The notes under the pieces: generated by a model
Seen by the model: only the letters and a program-made list of their open reading frames with translations
Database searches by the model: none
What the model was told of the DNA's origin: nothing
Assembly: GCA_944363975.1 (NCBI GenBank)
Contig: CALVVU010000002.1
Location: forward strand, 186,001 to 250,000
Direction: 5' to 3'
DNA from: Candidatus Coprovivens excrementavium
GTDB lineage: Bacteria > Bacillota_I > Bacilli_A > RF39 > UBA660
DNA length: 64,000 bases
Program-made: the position numbers and the translations under genes
Part shown: in pieces, positions 50,262 through 58,644 of the stretch
Numbering within the stretch: position 1 is the first letter of the stretch
Layout: each line of letters opens with the position of its first letter

Positions 50262-52460
50262 ATGAAAACAATATTAAGTATTAAAGGAATGACTTGTAGT
50301 GCATGTTCTAGTGGCTTAGAAAAATATTTAAAAAAGCAAAAAGGAATAGAAGACGCCGTTGTTAACTTAGTAATGGCTTCTGCTAGTATTGAACACGACG
50401 ATTCTATAACTCTTGAAGATTTAGCTCGTTTTGTTAAAGAAGCTGGCTTTGAATCGCTTGGAATATTTGATGAACATCACGAAGAAAAAGAACACCAAAA
50501 AGCTAAAAAATATTTTATTATTTTTGGTATCTTATCTGTATTCTTATTATATATAACAATGGCTCATATGATAGGATTACCTAATATTCCATTCTTAGAT
50601 ATGCATAAATATCCATATAACTATTCAATGTGTTTATTGATAATAACTATTCCATATCTATTTTATGGTTATGACATTATTAAAAGTGGATACAAAAATC
50701 TAATTCATCGTACTCCTAATATGGATACTTTAGTTAGTATAGGTGTTATAAGCAGTTTTATTTATAGTTTATTTAATACGTACATGATATTTAAAGGAAA
50801 TACTTCCTATGTTAATCATTTATATTACGAATCATCAGCTATTGTTATCTTTTTTATTAAACTAGGAAGATATATTGATTCTAAAAGTAAAAATAAAACT
50901 AAAGAAGCAATAAAAAAATTAGTTGAAATAACTCCTTCCAAAGCATTATTAAAAACTAAAGATGGTTCAGAAGAAATCACTTTAGATGAAATAAAAAAAG
51001 GTGATATTTTAATTGCTAAGCCAGGTATGAAAATTGCTGTCGATGGTACAATAACAAGTGGAACCACTCATGTCGATGAATCATTTATTACTGGTGAATC
51101 ACTTCCAGTCAAAAAAAATCCTAAGTCAAAAGTAATAGCTGGTAGTATAAATTTTGATGGCTATATCGAATACAAAGCTGAAAAAATAGGACGTGATTCT
51201 ACTATTTCAGAAATTGTTAAATTAGTTATTGAAGCTACAAATACTAAAGCTCCAATAGCTAAATTAGCAGATCGTGTAAGTAGTTATTTTGTACCATGTA
51301 TAATGATTATATCTGTTTTATCATTTATTGGTAATTTTATTATAACTAAAGATATAAATACTTCCATTAATTCTTTCGTTACAGTTCTAGTTGTAGCTTG
51401 TCCTTGTGCTTTAGGTCTAGCAACACCATTAGCTATTGTCGTATCAGAAGGTGTATGTGCTAATAATGGTATTCTAGTTAAAACAAGTGAAGCCTTAGAA
51501 AACGCCCATAAAGTAGATACAATTGTCTTTGATAAAACAGGAACTCTAACTTATGGAAACTTAAAAATTTCTAAGATATATAATTATTCTGATCAAAAAG
51601 ATTTTATGTCTATTGTTTGCTCAATAGAATCGAAATCAACTCATCCAATAAGCCGAGCCTTCAATGAATATCAAAAAGAGAAAAAACTCTCTACCATTTC
51701 TATCGATACAATTGAAGATTTACCTGGTTTCGGAATCAAAGCTCATCTTTCTAAAGATGAATATTTATTAGGTAATCAAAAAATTCTAAAAGAATTAAAA
51801 CTCTCTCCATCAAAAGATGAAGAAACCTTAAAAGAATCTGGAAATAGTATTGTCTACGTTATAAAAAATAAAAAAGTAATTGGCTTAATAGGTGTAAGTG
51901 ATATAATAAAAAAAGAAGCTAAAGAAACAATAGAAAAATTAAATAATTTAAATATTGAAGTTATAATGCTTACTGGTGATAATGAAAAAACAGCTCAAAT
52001 TATTGCCAATCAATTAAATATTAAACATATTATAGCTAATGTCTTACCTAAAGAAAAAACAAATGTTATAAAAGAATTAAATAGTCGTGGACACAAAGTT
52101 ATAATGGTCGGTGATGGTATTAATGATGCTCCTTCATTAGCTAGTGCTGACATCGGTATTAGTGTAAGTGGCGGAACAGATATCGCTAATGACTCCGCCA
52201 ATATCATCCTTTTAAATGGCAATCTTAAAAAAATTATTACTTTATTGACAATTAGTAAAAAAACAATTCAAAATATTAAACAGAATCTATTTTGGGCCTT
52301 TTTTTACAATATTTGTATGATTCCTATAGCTATAGGTTTTTTAAAACCATGGCATATTACTTTAAATCCAATGTTTGCTGGTTTAGCAATGACCTTAAGT
52401 AGTCTTACTGTTATCATAAATGCTTTAAGACTAAAAAAAATAAAATTAGAAAGTAGATGA
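50262..52460 (+). CDS. copA: Copper-exporting P1B-type ATPase
   Basis: 732 residues. One N-terminal heavy-metal domain (GMTCSACSSGLEKYL, about 7-65), eight membrane helices, actuator TGES (about 277), the channel motif ACPCALG (about 377-383), phosphorylation DKTGTLT (about 423), and GDGINDAPSLA hinge (about 617). The CPC motif with CSAC domain means Cu(I)/Ag(I) export. Many relatives have two N-terminal domains; here there is one, and a separate small domain protein follows. The start is 9 bases after csoR and the stop overlaps the next ATG (ATGA). Confidence 0.96.
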   Translation: MKTILSIKGMTCSACSSGLEKYLKKQKGIEDAVVNLVMASASIEHDDSITLEDLARFVKEAGFESLGIFDEHHEEKEHQKAKKYFIIFGILSVFLLYITMAHMIGLPNIPFLDMHKYPYNYSMCLLIITIPYLFYGYDIIKSGYKNLIHRTPNMDTLVSIGVISSFIYSLFNTYMIFKGNTSYVNHLYYESSAIVIFFIKLGRYIDSKSKNKTKEAIKKLVEITPSKALLKTKDGSEEITLDEIKKGDILIAKPGMKIAVDGTITSGTTHVDESFITGESLPVKKNPKSKVIAGSINFDGYIEYKAEKIGRDSTISEIVKLVIEATNTKAPIAKLADRVSSYFVPCIMIISVLSFIGNFIITKDINTSINSFVTVLVVACPCALGLATPLAIVVSEGVCANNGILVKTSEALENAHKVDTIVFDKTGTLTYGNLKISKIYNYSDQKDFMSIVCSIESKSTHPISRAFNEYQKEKKLSTISIDTIEDLPGFGIKAHLSKDEYLLGNQKILKELKLSPSKDEETLKESGNSIVYVIKNKKVIGLIGVSDIIKKEAKETIEKLNNLNIEVIMLTGDNEKTAQIIANQLNIKHIIANVLPKEKTNVIKELNSRGHKVIMVGDGINDAPSLASADIGISVSGGTDIANDSANIILLNGNLKKIITLLTISKKTIQNIKQNLFWAFFYNICMIPIAIGFLKPWHITLNPMFAGLAMTLSSLTVIINALRLKKIKLESR

Positions 52461-52693
52461 TAAAAATGTTTAGTAAAAAATACAAAAAAATCCTTTTTAT
52501 TGAAGGAATGCATTGCGAACATTGTGCTATGACTGTCGAAAATGCTCTAAAAAAATTAGGTGACTTAAAAATAAAAGTAAATCTTCGTAAAAAACAAGTC
52601 GAAATAACTTCTAAAGAATATCTAGATAATCAACTAATATCTAAAGTATTTTCTAACTTAGAATTTAATCTAAAAGAAATAAAAGATATATAA
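52457..52693 (+). CDS. Heavy-metal-associated domain protein (CopZ-like)
   Basis: 78 residues. A single ferredoxin-like metal domain with EGMHCEHCAMTVENALKKL: the MHCEHC motif binds Cu(I). Compared with CopZ the C-terminal half is basic and ends in KDI. Its ATG overlaps the copA stop (ATGA), so it is the third gene of the copper operon and probably delivers copper to CopA, in place of the second domain missing from CopA. A second ATG at 52466 is an alternative start. A terminator follows. Confidence 0.85.
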   Translation: MIKMFSKKYKKILFIEGMHCEHCAMTVENALKKLGDLKIKVNLRKKQVEITSKEYLDNQLISKVFSNLEFNLKEIKDI

Positions 52694-52714
52694 ATATAAA
52701 AAAAATATATAACT

Positions 52715-52750
52715 AAAAGATGTAAATCTCTATCGAATTACATCTTTTTT
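52715..52750 (+). terminator. Copper operon terminator
   Basis: AAAAGATGTAA (52715-52725) pairs with TTACATCTTTT (52738-52748), then T. Confidence 0.88.
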
Positions 52751-52838
52751 ATTGTATAATTAAAATGGTTTTATAGAAAGGATAATGTGGAGAATAAAAA
52801 ACTTATTACAATGAAAATATGTTTTATAAGGAGTAGGA

Positions 52839-53993
52839 ATGAAAAAACAAGTTGAAAATACAAATTTAAGATTAATGATTTTTAAAAGTGCCGAAGAATT
52901 AGGGCATAAAGTAGATGAACATCTACTAAAAATGTATAATTTAGATAAAGATAAATATACCTTTATCGTTCCAATTAAAGAAAATTTTTTTGAAGATGGA
53001 CATTTTAAAGTTGAAATTACTGAAACCGTTCGCGGAAAAGACATGTATCTCTTAACAGATGTCGGAAATTATAGTATCGAATATAAAATGCATGGCTTTA
53101 TAAATCATACAAGTCCTAACGATTTAATGGTTGAATTAAAAGATGGTATAGGAGCTTGCAATTGTCATGCTAAAAATATAAATATTATTATGCCTTTATT
53201 ATACGCTGGACGTCAACATCGTCGTCAAACAAGAGAGAATCTCTCATGTGGTATGTTTCTTCATGAAATAGATACTATGAGTCATGTCAAAAGTTTTATA
53301 ACCTTTGATGCTCATGATCAAGGAGTTGAACACGCCATTCATAATATGGAATTTGACAATGTCTTTCCAACTAATAATATCTTAGAAGAATTAATAAACG
53401 ATTTACCAGTAAGTCGCTTGAAAAAAATTGTTTTTGTCGCCCCCGACAATGGTGCAACCGGAAGAAGAAATGTTTATTTAAATTCCTTTAATTCAGAATA
53501 TATTCATCGTGAAGCCGGAAGTTTCTATAAGCAAAGAGATTACAATAATTTAGTCGATGGAAAATACCCCGTAATTGCCCACGATTATTGTGGTAACGAA
53601 GAATTAGATGGCTTTACTGCAATTGTCAGCGATGATATGATATCAAGTGGAGGATCAATATTTGATGTTATTGATGAATTAAATAAACGTAATATAAAAC
53701 ATATTTACCTTGTAACAACGTTCAGTTTATTCACCAAAGGAATAGATAAATTTAATGAATATTATAAAAATAAGATGTTTGATGGATTATATACAACTAA
53801 CTTATCATATATTCCTAAAGAATATCAAAAATGTAAATGGTTGCATATCTGTGATTGTTCAAAGCAATTAGCTAATATGATATATAATATTCATAATGAT
53901 TTATCTACTTCAGCTTTATTAAAAGATAAATCTTATCCTGTAAGATTACTTGAAGAAAAATTTGCTAAAGTCAACAAAAAGAAGGTAGAGTAA
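52839..53993 (+). CDS. prs: Ribose-phosphate pyrophosphokinase, divergent
   Basis: 384 residues, longer than the usual 310-320. Makes PRPP from ribose 5-phosphate and ATP for nucleotide and amino acid synthesis. Seen: a RQHRRQTRENLSCGMFLHEID region (ATP/flexible loop), SFITFDAHDQGVEHAI, KIVFVAPDNGATGRRNVY and the PRPP loop AIVSDDMISSGGSIFDVI. The N-terminal part differs from ordinary Prs and carries an extra stretch (about 1-60), which places it in a divergent group. A TATAAT box (52755-52760) and two tiny overlapping frames lie upstream. Confidence 0.85.
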   Translation: MKKQVENTNLRLMIFKSAEELGHKVDEHLLKMYNLDKDKYTFIVPIKENFFEDGHFKVEITETVRGKDMYLLTDVGNYSIEYKMHGFINHTSPNDLMVELKDGIGACNCHAKNINIIMPLLYAGRQHRRQTRENLSCGMFLHEIDTMSHVKSFITFDAHDQGVEHAIHNMEFDNVFPTNNILEELINDLPVSRLKKIVFVAPDNGATGRRNVYLNSFNSEYIHREAGSFYKQRDYNNLVDGKYPVIAHDYCGNEELDGFTAIVSDDMISSGGSIFDVIDELNKRNIKHIYLVTTFSLFTKGIDKFNEYYKNKMFDGLYTTNLSYIPKEYQKCKWLHICDCSKQLANMIYNIHNDLSTSALLKDKSYPVRLLEEKFAKVNKKKVE

Positions 53994-54023
53994 TATCTCC
54001 CTCTTAATAGAAAGAGTGATAAT

Positions 54024-54497
54024 ATGTCATTAAATAATGTTAAAAATTATTTTAAAAAATATAATATTGATAATCGTATTATAGAATTAACTACTAGTTC
54101 AGCAACTGTTAAAGAAGCAGCGGTATCTCTTAATACTACAGAATCTCAAATAGCTAAAACATTATCATTTCTAGTAGCTGATAAACCAATACTAATAGTA
54201 ACAGCTGGCGATACTAAGATTGATAACTCAAAATTTAAATCCATCTTTCATGAAAAAGCTCATATGATACCATCAAACCTCGTAAATAACTATATAGGCC
54301 ATGAAATAGGTGGAGTATGTCCTTTTGCCACTAAAGAAGATGTTACAACTTACTTAGACGAATCATTAAAACGATTCCCATACGTTTATCCAGCTTGTGG
54401 CAGTAGCAATAGTGCTATTAAACTAAGTATTCAAGAATTAGAAAAATATACTAATTACAAAGAATGGATAGACGTATGTAAATATCAAGGTGAGTGA
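54024..54497 (+). CDS. YbaK/EbsC-family aminoacyl-tRNA deacylase
   Basis: 157 residues. The YbaK/ProX fold hydrolyses mischarged tRNAs (Cys-tRNA-Pro or similar). Seen: TTSSATVKEAAVSLNTTESQIAKTLSFLV with the conserved Lys in the KTL segment, VTAGDTKIDNSKFK, and HEIGGVCPFA, the GGVxP motif of the active site. Length is typical. A weak start: GAGTGAT ribosome binding site. It overlaps nothing but lies 4 bases before the next gene's start, so both are probably co-transcribed. Confidence 0.88.
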   Translation: MSLNNVKNYFKKYNIDNRIIELTTSSATVKEAAVSLNTTESQIAKTLSFLVADKPILIVTAGDTKIDNSKFKSIFHEKAHMIPSNLVNNYIGHEIGGVCPFATKEDVTTYLDESLKRFPYVYPACGSSNSAIKLSIQELEKYTNYKEWIDVCKYQGE

Positions 54498-54501
54498 TTT
54501 T

Positions 54502-55779
54502 ATGAAAGAAAATCTATTAAATGATGCCTCATATTGTTTAGGCTGTATAAAAAAACCATGTCGTAATGGTTGCCCCTTAAATAATGATATTCCATCATTT
54601 ATAAAAAAAATAAAAGATTCTCAATACCAAGAATCTTTTAATATTCTATCAGAAACAACTGTTTTACCAAGTATCTGTGGTCGTATATGTTCACATAGCA
54701 CACAATGTCAAGGTCACTGTATTAGAGGAATAAAAAGTAAACCAGTTAATATAGGTAAACTAGAATCTACCATAGGAGATATTTCTCTTAAAGAAGATTA
54801 TCCTCTTCCATTACTAAGTAATAAGAAAAAAAATAATAAAATAGCTATTATTGGTAGTGGTCCATCAAGTTTAACTTGTGCTGCCTTTCTAGCTCGTCAT
54901 CAATACCAAGTAACTATTTATGAAAAATATAATACCTTAGGAGGTCTCTTAGTTCATGGAATACCATCATTTCGCCTAGATAAAGAAATTGTTTTTAAAA
55001 ACATATCAAAAATATTATCTTTAGGTATTAAAGTAAAATATAATCAAGAACTAGGTAAAAACTTACTAATAAGTGATTTAGAAAAAAAATACGATGCTAT
55101 ATATCTTGGTATCGGTGGTAATATCTCAAATAATATGAATATTCCTGGTGAACATTTAAAAGGTGTTTATAGTGCTAACAAACTACTTGAAACCAATAAT
55201 CATCCTGATTATAAAGATAAATACATTATCATTAATGGTGGTGGCAATGTAGCAATGGACATTTCTCGTACTATAAAAAGACTAGGAGCTAAAGAAGTAA
55301 CTATTGTATATCGTCGTTCCAAAAATGAAATGCCAGTATCTCAAGAAGAACTAATAGCAGCCGAAAAAGAAGGTATCAAATTTATCTATCAAACTAATAT
55401 TATCAAAGTAATAGGTGACTCTAATGTCGAAGGAATAGAATGCCTTAAAACTAACTTAGTTAAAGAAAAAAATAACCCTCGATTAGTTCCAATTGATATA
55501 GAAAATTCTAATCATATAATAAAATGTAATTACTTAATAAAAGCTATTGGTTCTCATCCCGATGAGAACATTCTCAATACCTTAGACTTAACTATAAATA
55601 ATAGCTATCTTCAAGTAAATGAATACAATCAAACTTCTAAACCATATATCTTTGCTGGAGGAGACTTAATAGGTACTAAAAAAACAGTAGCTAACGCCTC
55701 ACGTAGTGGTCGTGATGCAGCTTATAATATAATTAAATATCTTGAAGAAAAAGAAATAACTAAAACAATTACAAAGTAA
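54502..55779 (+). CDS. GltD-type NAD(P)-dependent oxidoreductase, no GltB partner
   Basis: 425 residues from the ATG at 54502 (AGGTGA before it; an in-frame GTG at 54490 is the other option). N-terminal iron-sulfur part with CLGCIKKPCRNGCPL (Cys 12, 15, 20, 24), then CGRICSHSTQCQGHC. FAD site IAIIGSGPSSLTCAAFLARH and LGGLLVHGIPSFRL; NADP site INGGGNVAMDISRT and YRRSKNEMP; closing FAGGDLIGTKKTVANAS. This is the small subunit of glutamate synthase, but the large one is not in the window. It may serve as an independent ferredoxin or NADP oxidoreductase. A strong terminator follows. Confidence 0.88.
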   Translation: MKENLLNDASYCLGCIKKPCRNGCPLNNDIPSFIKKIKDSQYQESFNILSETTVLPSICGRICSHSTQCQGHCIRGIKSKPVNIGKLESTIGDISLKEDYPLPLLSNKKKNNKIAIIGSGPSSLTCAAFLARHQYQVTIYEKYNTLGGLLVHGIPSFRLDKEIVFKNISKILSLGIKVKYNQELGKNLLISDLEKKYDAIYLGIGGNISNNMNIPGEHLKGVYSANKLLETNNHPDYKDKYIIINGGGNVAMDISRTIKRLGAKEVTIVYRRSKNEMPVSQEELIAAEKEGIKFIYQTNIIKVIGDSNVEGIECLKTNLVKEKNNPRLVPIDIENSNHIIKCNYLIKAIGSHPDENILNTLDLTINNSYLQVNEYNQTSKPYIFAGGDLIGTKKTVANASRSGRDAAYNIIKYLEEKEITKTITK

Positions 55780-55803
55780 TTCTAATTATAGAATTACTTT
55801 TTT
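55773..55803 (+). terminator. Terminator of the GltD-like gene
   Basis: AAAGTAATTCTA (55773-55784) pairs with TAGAATTACTTT (55789-55800), then T. The stop codon is in the left arm. Confidence 0.88.
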
Positions 55804-55879
55804 ATAAATAAATATTGAATGGTAAATATGGTCCCTTTATTAGTTGTTATAACTATCCAAAATGTTCATATCGTAGGAA

Positions 55880-55928
55880 TTGACAATCCATAAATAATAA
55901 CTTATACTAAACTCCCTAAAGAGGGGAG
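55880..55928 (+). promoter_or_regulatory. Strong promoter with SD-covering dyad
   Basis: TTGACA (55880-55885), 17-base spacer, TATACT (55903-55908). CTCCC (55912-55916) can pair with GGGAG (55924-55928), which is part of the ribosome binding site GAGGGGAG of the gene at 55939. Confidence 0.7.
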
Positions 55929-55938
55929 ATTTAATTAC

Positions 55939-57132
55939 ATGAATAAAGCAATTATAAAATTCGTTGGTTTCTTAGACCAAGAAGCAGTAAGAATTCAAAA
56001 CAATTTCATAAAAGAATGTACTATATTAGGAGGATATAATGTCAAAAAGTTAGATGATATAACTTATAAAATATCAGAATGCCACAATATCAGCAGACAA
56101 CTTAAAGTACCAGAAAAAGACTACTCATTACATGGTGAAATATTTATTCAATTTGATATTTTGTCTCACTATTTAAATATTTCAAATTTAACACCTAAAG
56201 AAGCCTCAGTAATTATATTAACATTTTTAAGAAAGAATATTGCTGCCGGTATATGTGAAAGTGAAAGTAATGCTTTCGACCCAAAAGAAATTGATTCATA
56301 CCCATTTAAAACAGTAACACCAGAAGAAGTTCATCAACTAATTCATGAAGATAGATATCGAATCTTGATGTCAAAGTCAGAAGAAGAAAGAACGCCTAAA
56401 GAAAATGCTCTTATTGAAGAATTAGAAGAATATACTAAAACTCATTCAACTAATGTCGATATTTTTAAAAATATCCATCAAAAAATAAATGAACACTATT
56501 TTTCTATTCAAGATTCGTACACTGAAGATGATATTTATATCTTTATTGAACAACTAAGAAAACTTAATTTATCAGAAAAATATTGCCAAATATTAACTAA
56601 TTATTTAATTAATGAAATAAATAAAAGAAAAAATAAACAAATTATTTCCACTCAACAATATACTCCTAAAAAAATAGTAAAACCAGAAACTACATCTTTA
56701 TCAAAAAAAGAAATAAATACATTATATAGAGAATTATGTACATACTATAATCCAGATACTAAAGTAATAACTAGATATCTAACTCTTCAAGAAATAATAC
56801 ATTGTCTATTTATAATGCGTAAATTAAATTTTAATAAAGAATCGCTTTCTTTATTCTTAAAAACAGTTGAAAAATTTAATCGTCAACAAGAAGTTAATCC
56901 ATTATCACAATATATTGAATTATATAATAAATTACTATATTATAAAGATAGACTAGGTCTTGAAGATGACCTTAGTAGTATTGAATCAATTATCCAAGAA
57001 ATGTTTATTGTAAGTGATAAAGACTATGTTGAATGGAAAAAACTTCTTGCAGAAGAATTATCTAATCTTCTAAGAAGTTTATCTAATAATCACGATTATG
57101 AAATAGAAAAATCTTTATCTCTAAGTAATTAA
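55939..57132 (+). CDS. Protein of unknown function
   Basis: 397 residues with no signal or membrane segment. The first part (about 1-100) is mixed alpha/beta with GEIFIQFDILSHYLNIS and LTPKEASVIILTFLRKNI; the rest is mostly helical and charged, with ASESEEERTPKENAL-type acidic stretches (here MSKSEEERTPKENALIEELE) and a Lys/Gln-rich linker near 235-255. No known family was recognised. It has its own near-consensus promoter and a terminator covering its stop, so it is probably transcribed alone and well. Confidence 0.7.
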   Translation: MNKAIIKFVGFLDQEAVRIQNNFIKECTILGGYNVKKLDDITYKISECHNISRQLKVPEKDYSLHGEIFIQFDILSHYLNISNLTPKEASVIILTFLRKNIAAGICESESNAFDPKEIDSYPFKTVTPEEVHQLIHEDRYRILMSKSEEERTPKENALIEELEEYTKTHSTNVDIFKNIHQKINEHYFSIQDSYTEDDIYIFIEQLRKLNLSEKYCQILTNYLINEINKRKNKQIISTQQYTPKKIVKPETTSLSKKEINTLYRELCTYYNPDTKVITRYLTLQEIIHCLFIMRKLNFNKESLSLFLKTVEKFNRQQEVNPLSQYIELYNKLLYYKDRLGLEDDLSSIESIIQEMFIVSDKDYVEWKKLLAEELSNLLRSLSNNHDYEIEKSLSLSN

Positions 57133-57149
57133 AGATTTTTCTATTTTTT
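57104..57149 (+). terminator. Terminator of the 55939 gene
   Basis: A 14-base stem (57104-57117 with 57130-57143) with a T run after it; the stop codon lies at the start of the right arm. Confidence 0.85.
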
Positions 57150-57213
57150 AATATAATCTTCACAAATTCTTAACATTTCTTGCGTATATTTATATCGTGA
57201 AAGGAAAAGATGT

Positions 57214-58569
57214 ATGATAAATAATGAAGAAAAATCTAGTAAATATTGTACTAAATGTGGTAAAGAAATAGAAATAGACACTAAGTTCTGTCCATATTGT
57301 GGACAAATGGTACCAGAAGAAATAGAAAAGAAAGCCAATAAAAGAGGACGTAAAAAAGTAATTAAAGAAGATATTGTTGAAGAGAAGAAAGAAGAATTAA
57401 TAAAAGAAGTTGAACACCCAGTTAAGCAAGAGAATCAAGAAATTTCTTCAATACCTCCAGTTTTTACAACTCCAGAAAAAAAGAGTAACTTTGAAAGTAA
57501 GAAGAAATACATTTATCCAATAATTGCAACAGTTGTAACCTTTATTCTATGCTTAGGAGCTTTTGGCTTATTTTATAATTATTATTTAAAAAATTTAGTA
57601 ATTGAGACAACTAAAAGAGAAGTTACTGTAACTGATACTGGAATAGCTGAAGCAGTATCTAAAGTATATGATTCAGTAGTCGTAGTTGAAAGCTATGTTC
57701 GTGATCAATTGTATGCAACTGGAACTGGATTTGTGTACAAGAAAGATGATAATACTGGTTATATTCTAACAAATAGCCATGTAATTGAAAGTGCTGATGA
57801 AGTAAGAGTAGTTTTCACTAATAATGAAAGAGAAAAAGTTGAAATCGTTGGTTCAGATTCATATTCTGATATCGCTGTATTAGCTGTAGATGCAGATAAG
57901 GTAATATCAGTTGCTGAACTAGGTAGTAGTGAAGACACTCAAGTAGGTGATACCGCCTTTGCTGTAGGTGCCCCATTAGATTCAGAAACATACGCATGGA
58001 CTGTTACAAGAGGTATTGTATCAGGAAAAAATCGTACTGTTTCAGTTGAAACAACAAATGGTTTCCAATCATCATCTTATATAATGGAAGTACTACAAAC
58101 TGATGCTGCAATTAATAATGGTAACTCAGGTGGACCATTATGTAATAGTAATGGTGAAGTAATCGGAATTACTAACATGAAACTTGCTAGTTCTACTATT
58201 GAAGGAATGGGCTTTGCAATCCCAATAGAAACAGCTATATCATATGCTGATAAATTTGTTAATGGTGAAAACATATCTCGTCCATACCTTGGAATTACAA
58301 TTATGAATAATACTCCATCATATCGTGATCCTGATGCAACTGGTGTATATGTTGAATCTGTTGAAGAAGGAAGCCCTGCTGATGAAGGAGGCTTAAAAGA
58401 AGGAGATATAATAGTTGCAGTCAACGGCAAAGAAGTAGAAGACAAAGATTATTTCCAATACGAATTATACAAATATGATATTGGTGATGAAATAACAATT
58501 ACAGTTCAAAGAGATAATAATACTAGAGAACTCAAAGTAACATTAGGTAGTTCAAATACTACAACATAA
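57214..58569 (+). CDS. HtrA-like serine protease with N-terminal zinc ribbon
   Basis: 451 residues. It starts with a cytoplasmic zinc ribbon (CTKCGKEIEIDTKFCPYCG, about 11-29), a basic/acidic linker and a membrane helix (about 97-120). Outside are the trypsin-like domain with His (TNSHVI, about 187), Asp (YSDIAVL, about 219) and Ser (NNGNSGGPL, about 303), and one PDZ domain (about 358-448, RPYLGITIM to EITITVQR). HtrA proteases degrade or refold damaged exported proteins. The zinc ribbon is an addition seen in several Firmicutes. A terminator follows. Confidence 0.93.
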   Translation: MINNEEKSSKYCTKCGKEIEIDTKFCPYCGQMVPEEIEKKANKRGRKKVIKEDIVEEKKEELIKEVEHPVKQENQEISSIPPVFTTPEKKSNFESKKKYIYPIIATVVTFILCLGAFGLFYNYYLKNLVIETTKREVTVTDTGIAEAVSKVYDSVVVVESYVRDQLYATGTGFVYKKDDNTGYILTNSHVIESADEVRVVFTNNEREKVEIVGSDSYSDIAVLAVDADKVISVAELGSSEDTQVGDTAFAVGAPLDSETYAWTVTRGIVSGKNRTVSVETTNGFQSSSYIMEVLQTDAAINNGNSGGPLCNSNGEVIGITNMKLASSTIEGMGFAIPIETAISYADKFVNGENISRPYLGITIMNNTPSYRDPDATGVYVESVEEGSPADEGGLKEGDIIVAVNGKEVEDKDYFQYELYKYDIGDEITITVQRDNNTRELKVTLGSSNTTT

Positions 58570-58596
58570 GATTGATTAATATTAATCAATCTTTTT
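58569..58596 (+). terminator. Terminator of the HtrA-like gene
   Basis: A 24-base perfect palindrome built from AGATTGATTAAT (58569-58580) and its inverse (58581-58592), followed by T. Confidence 0.85.
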
Positions 58597-58644
58597 GTTT
58601 TTTATAAAATTTATATTATAATATAGCTAACTGGGAGTGATTCT

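Noticed and set aside
52760-53044. 94-codon frame on the - strand near prs
   Set aside because: Covers the prs start on the other strand, no ribosome binding site; shadow frame.
58077-58445. 122-codon frame on the - strand
   Set aside because: Opposite the conserved HtrA/PDZ coding part; shadow frame.
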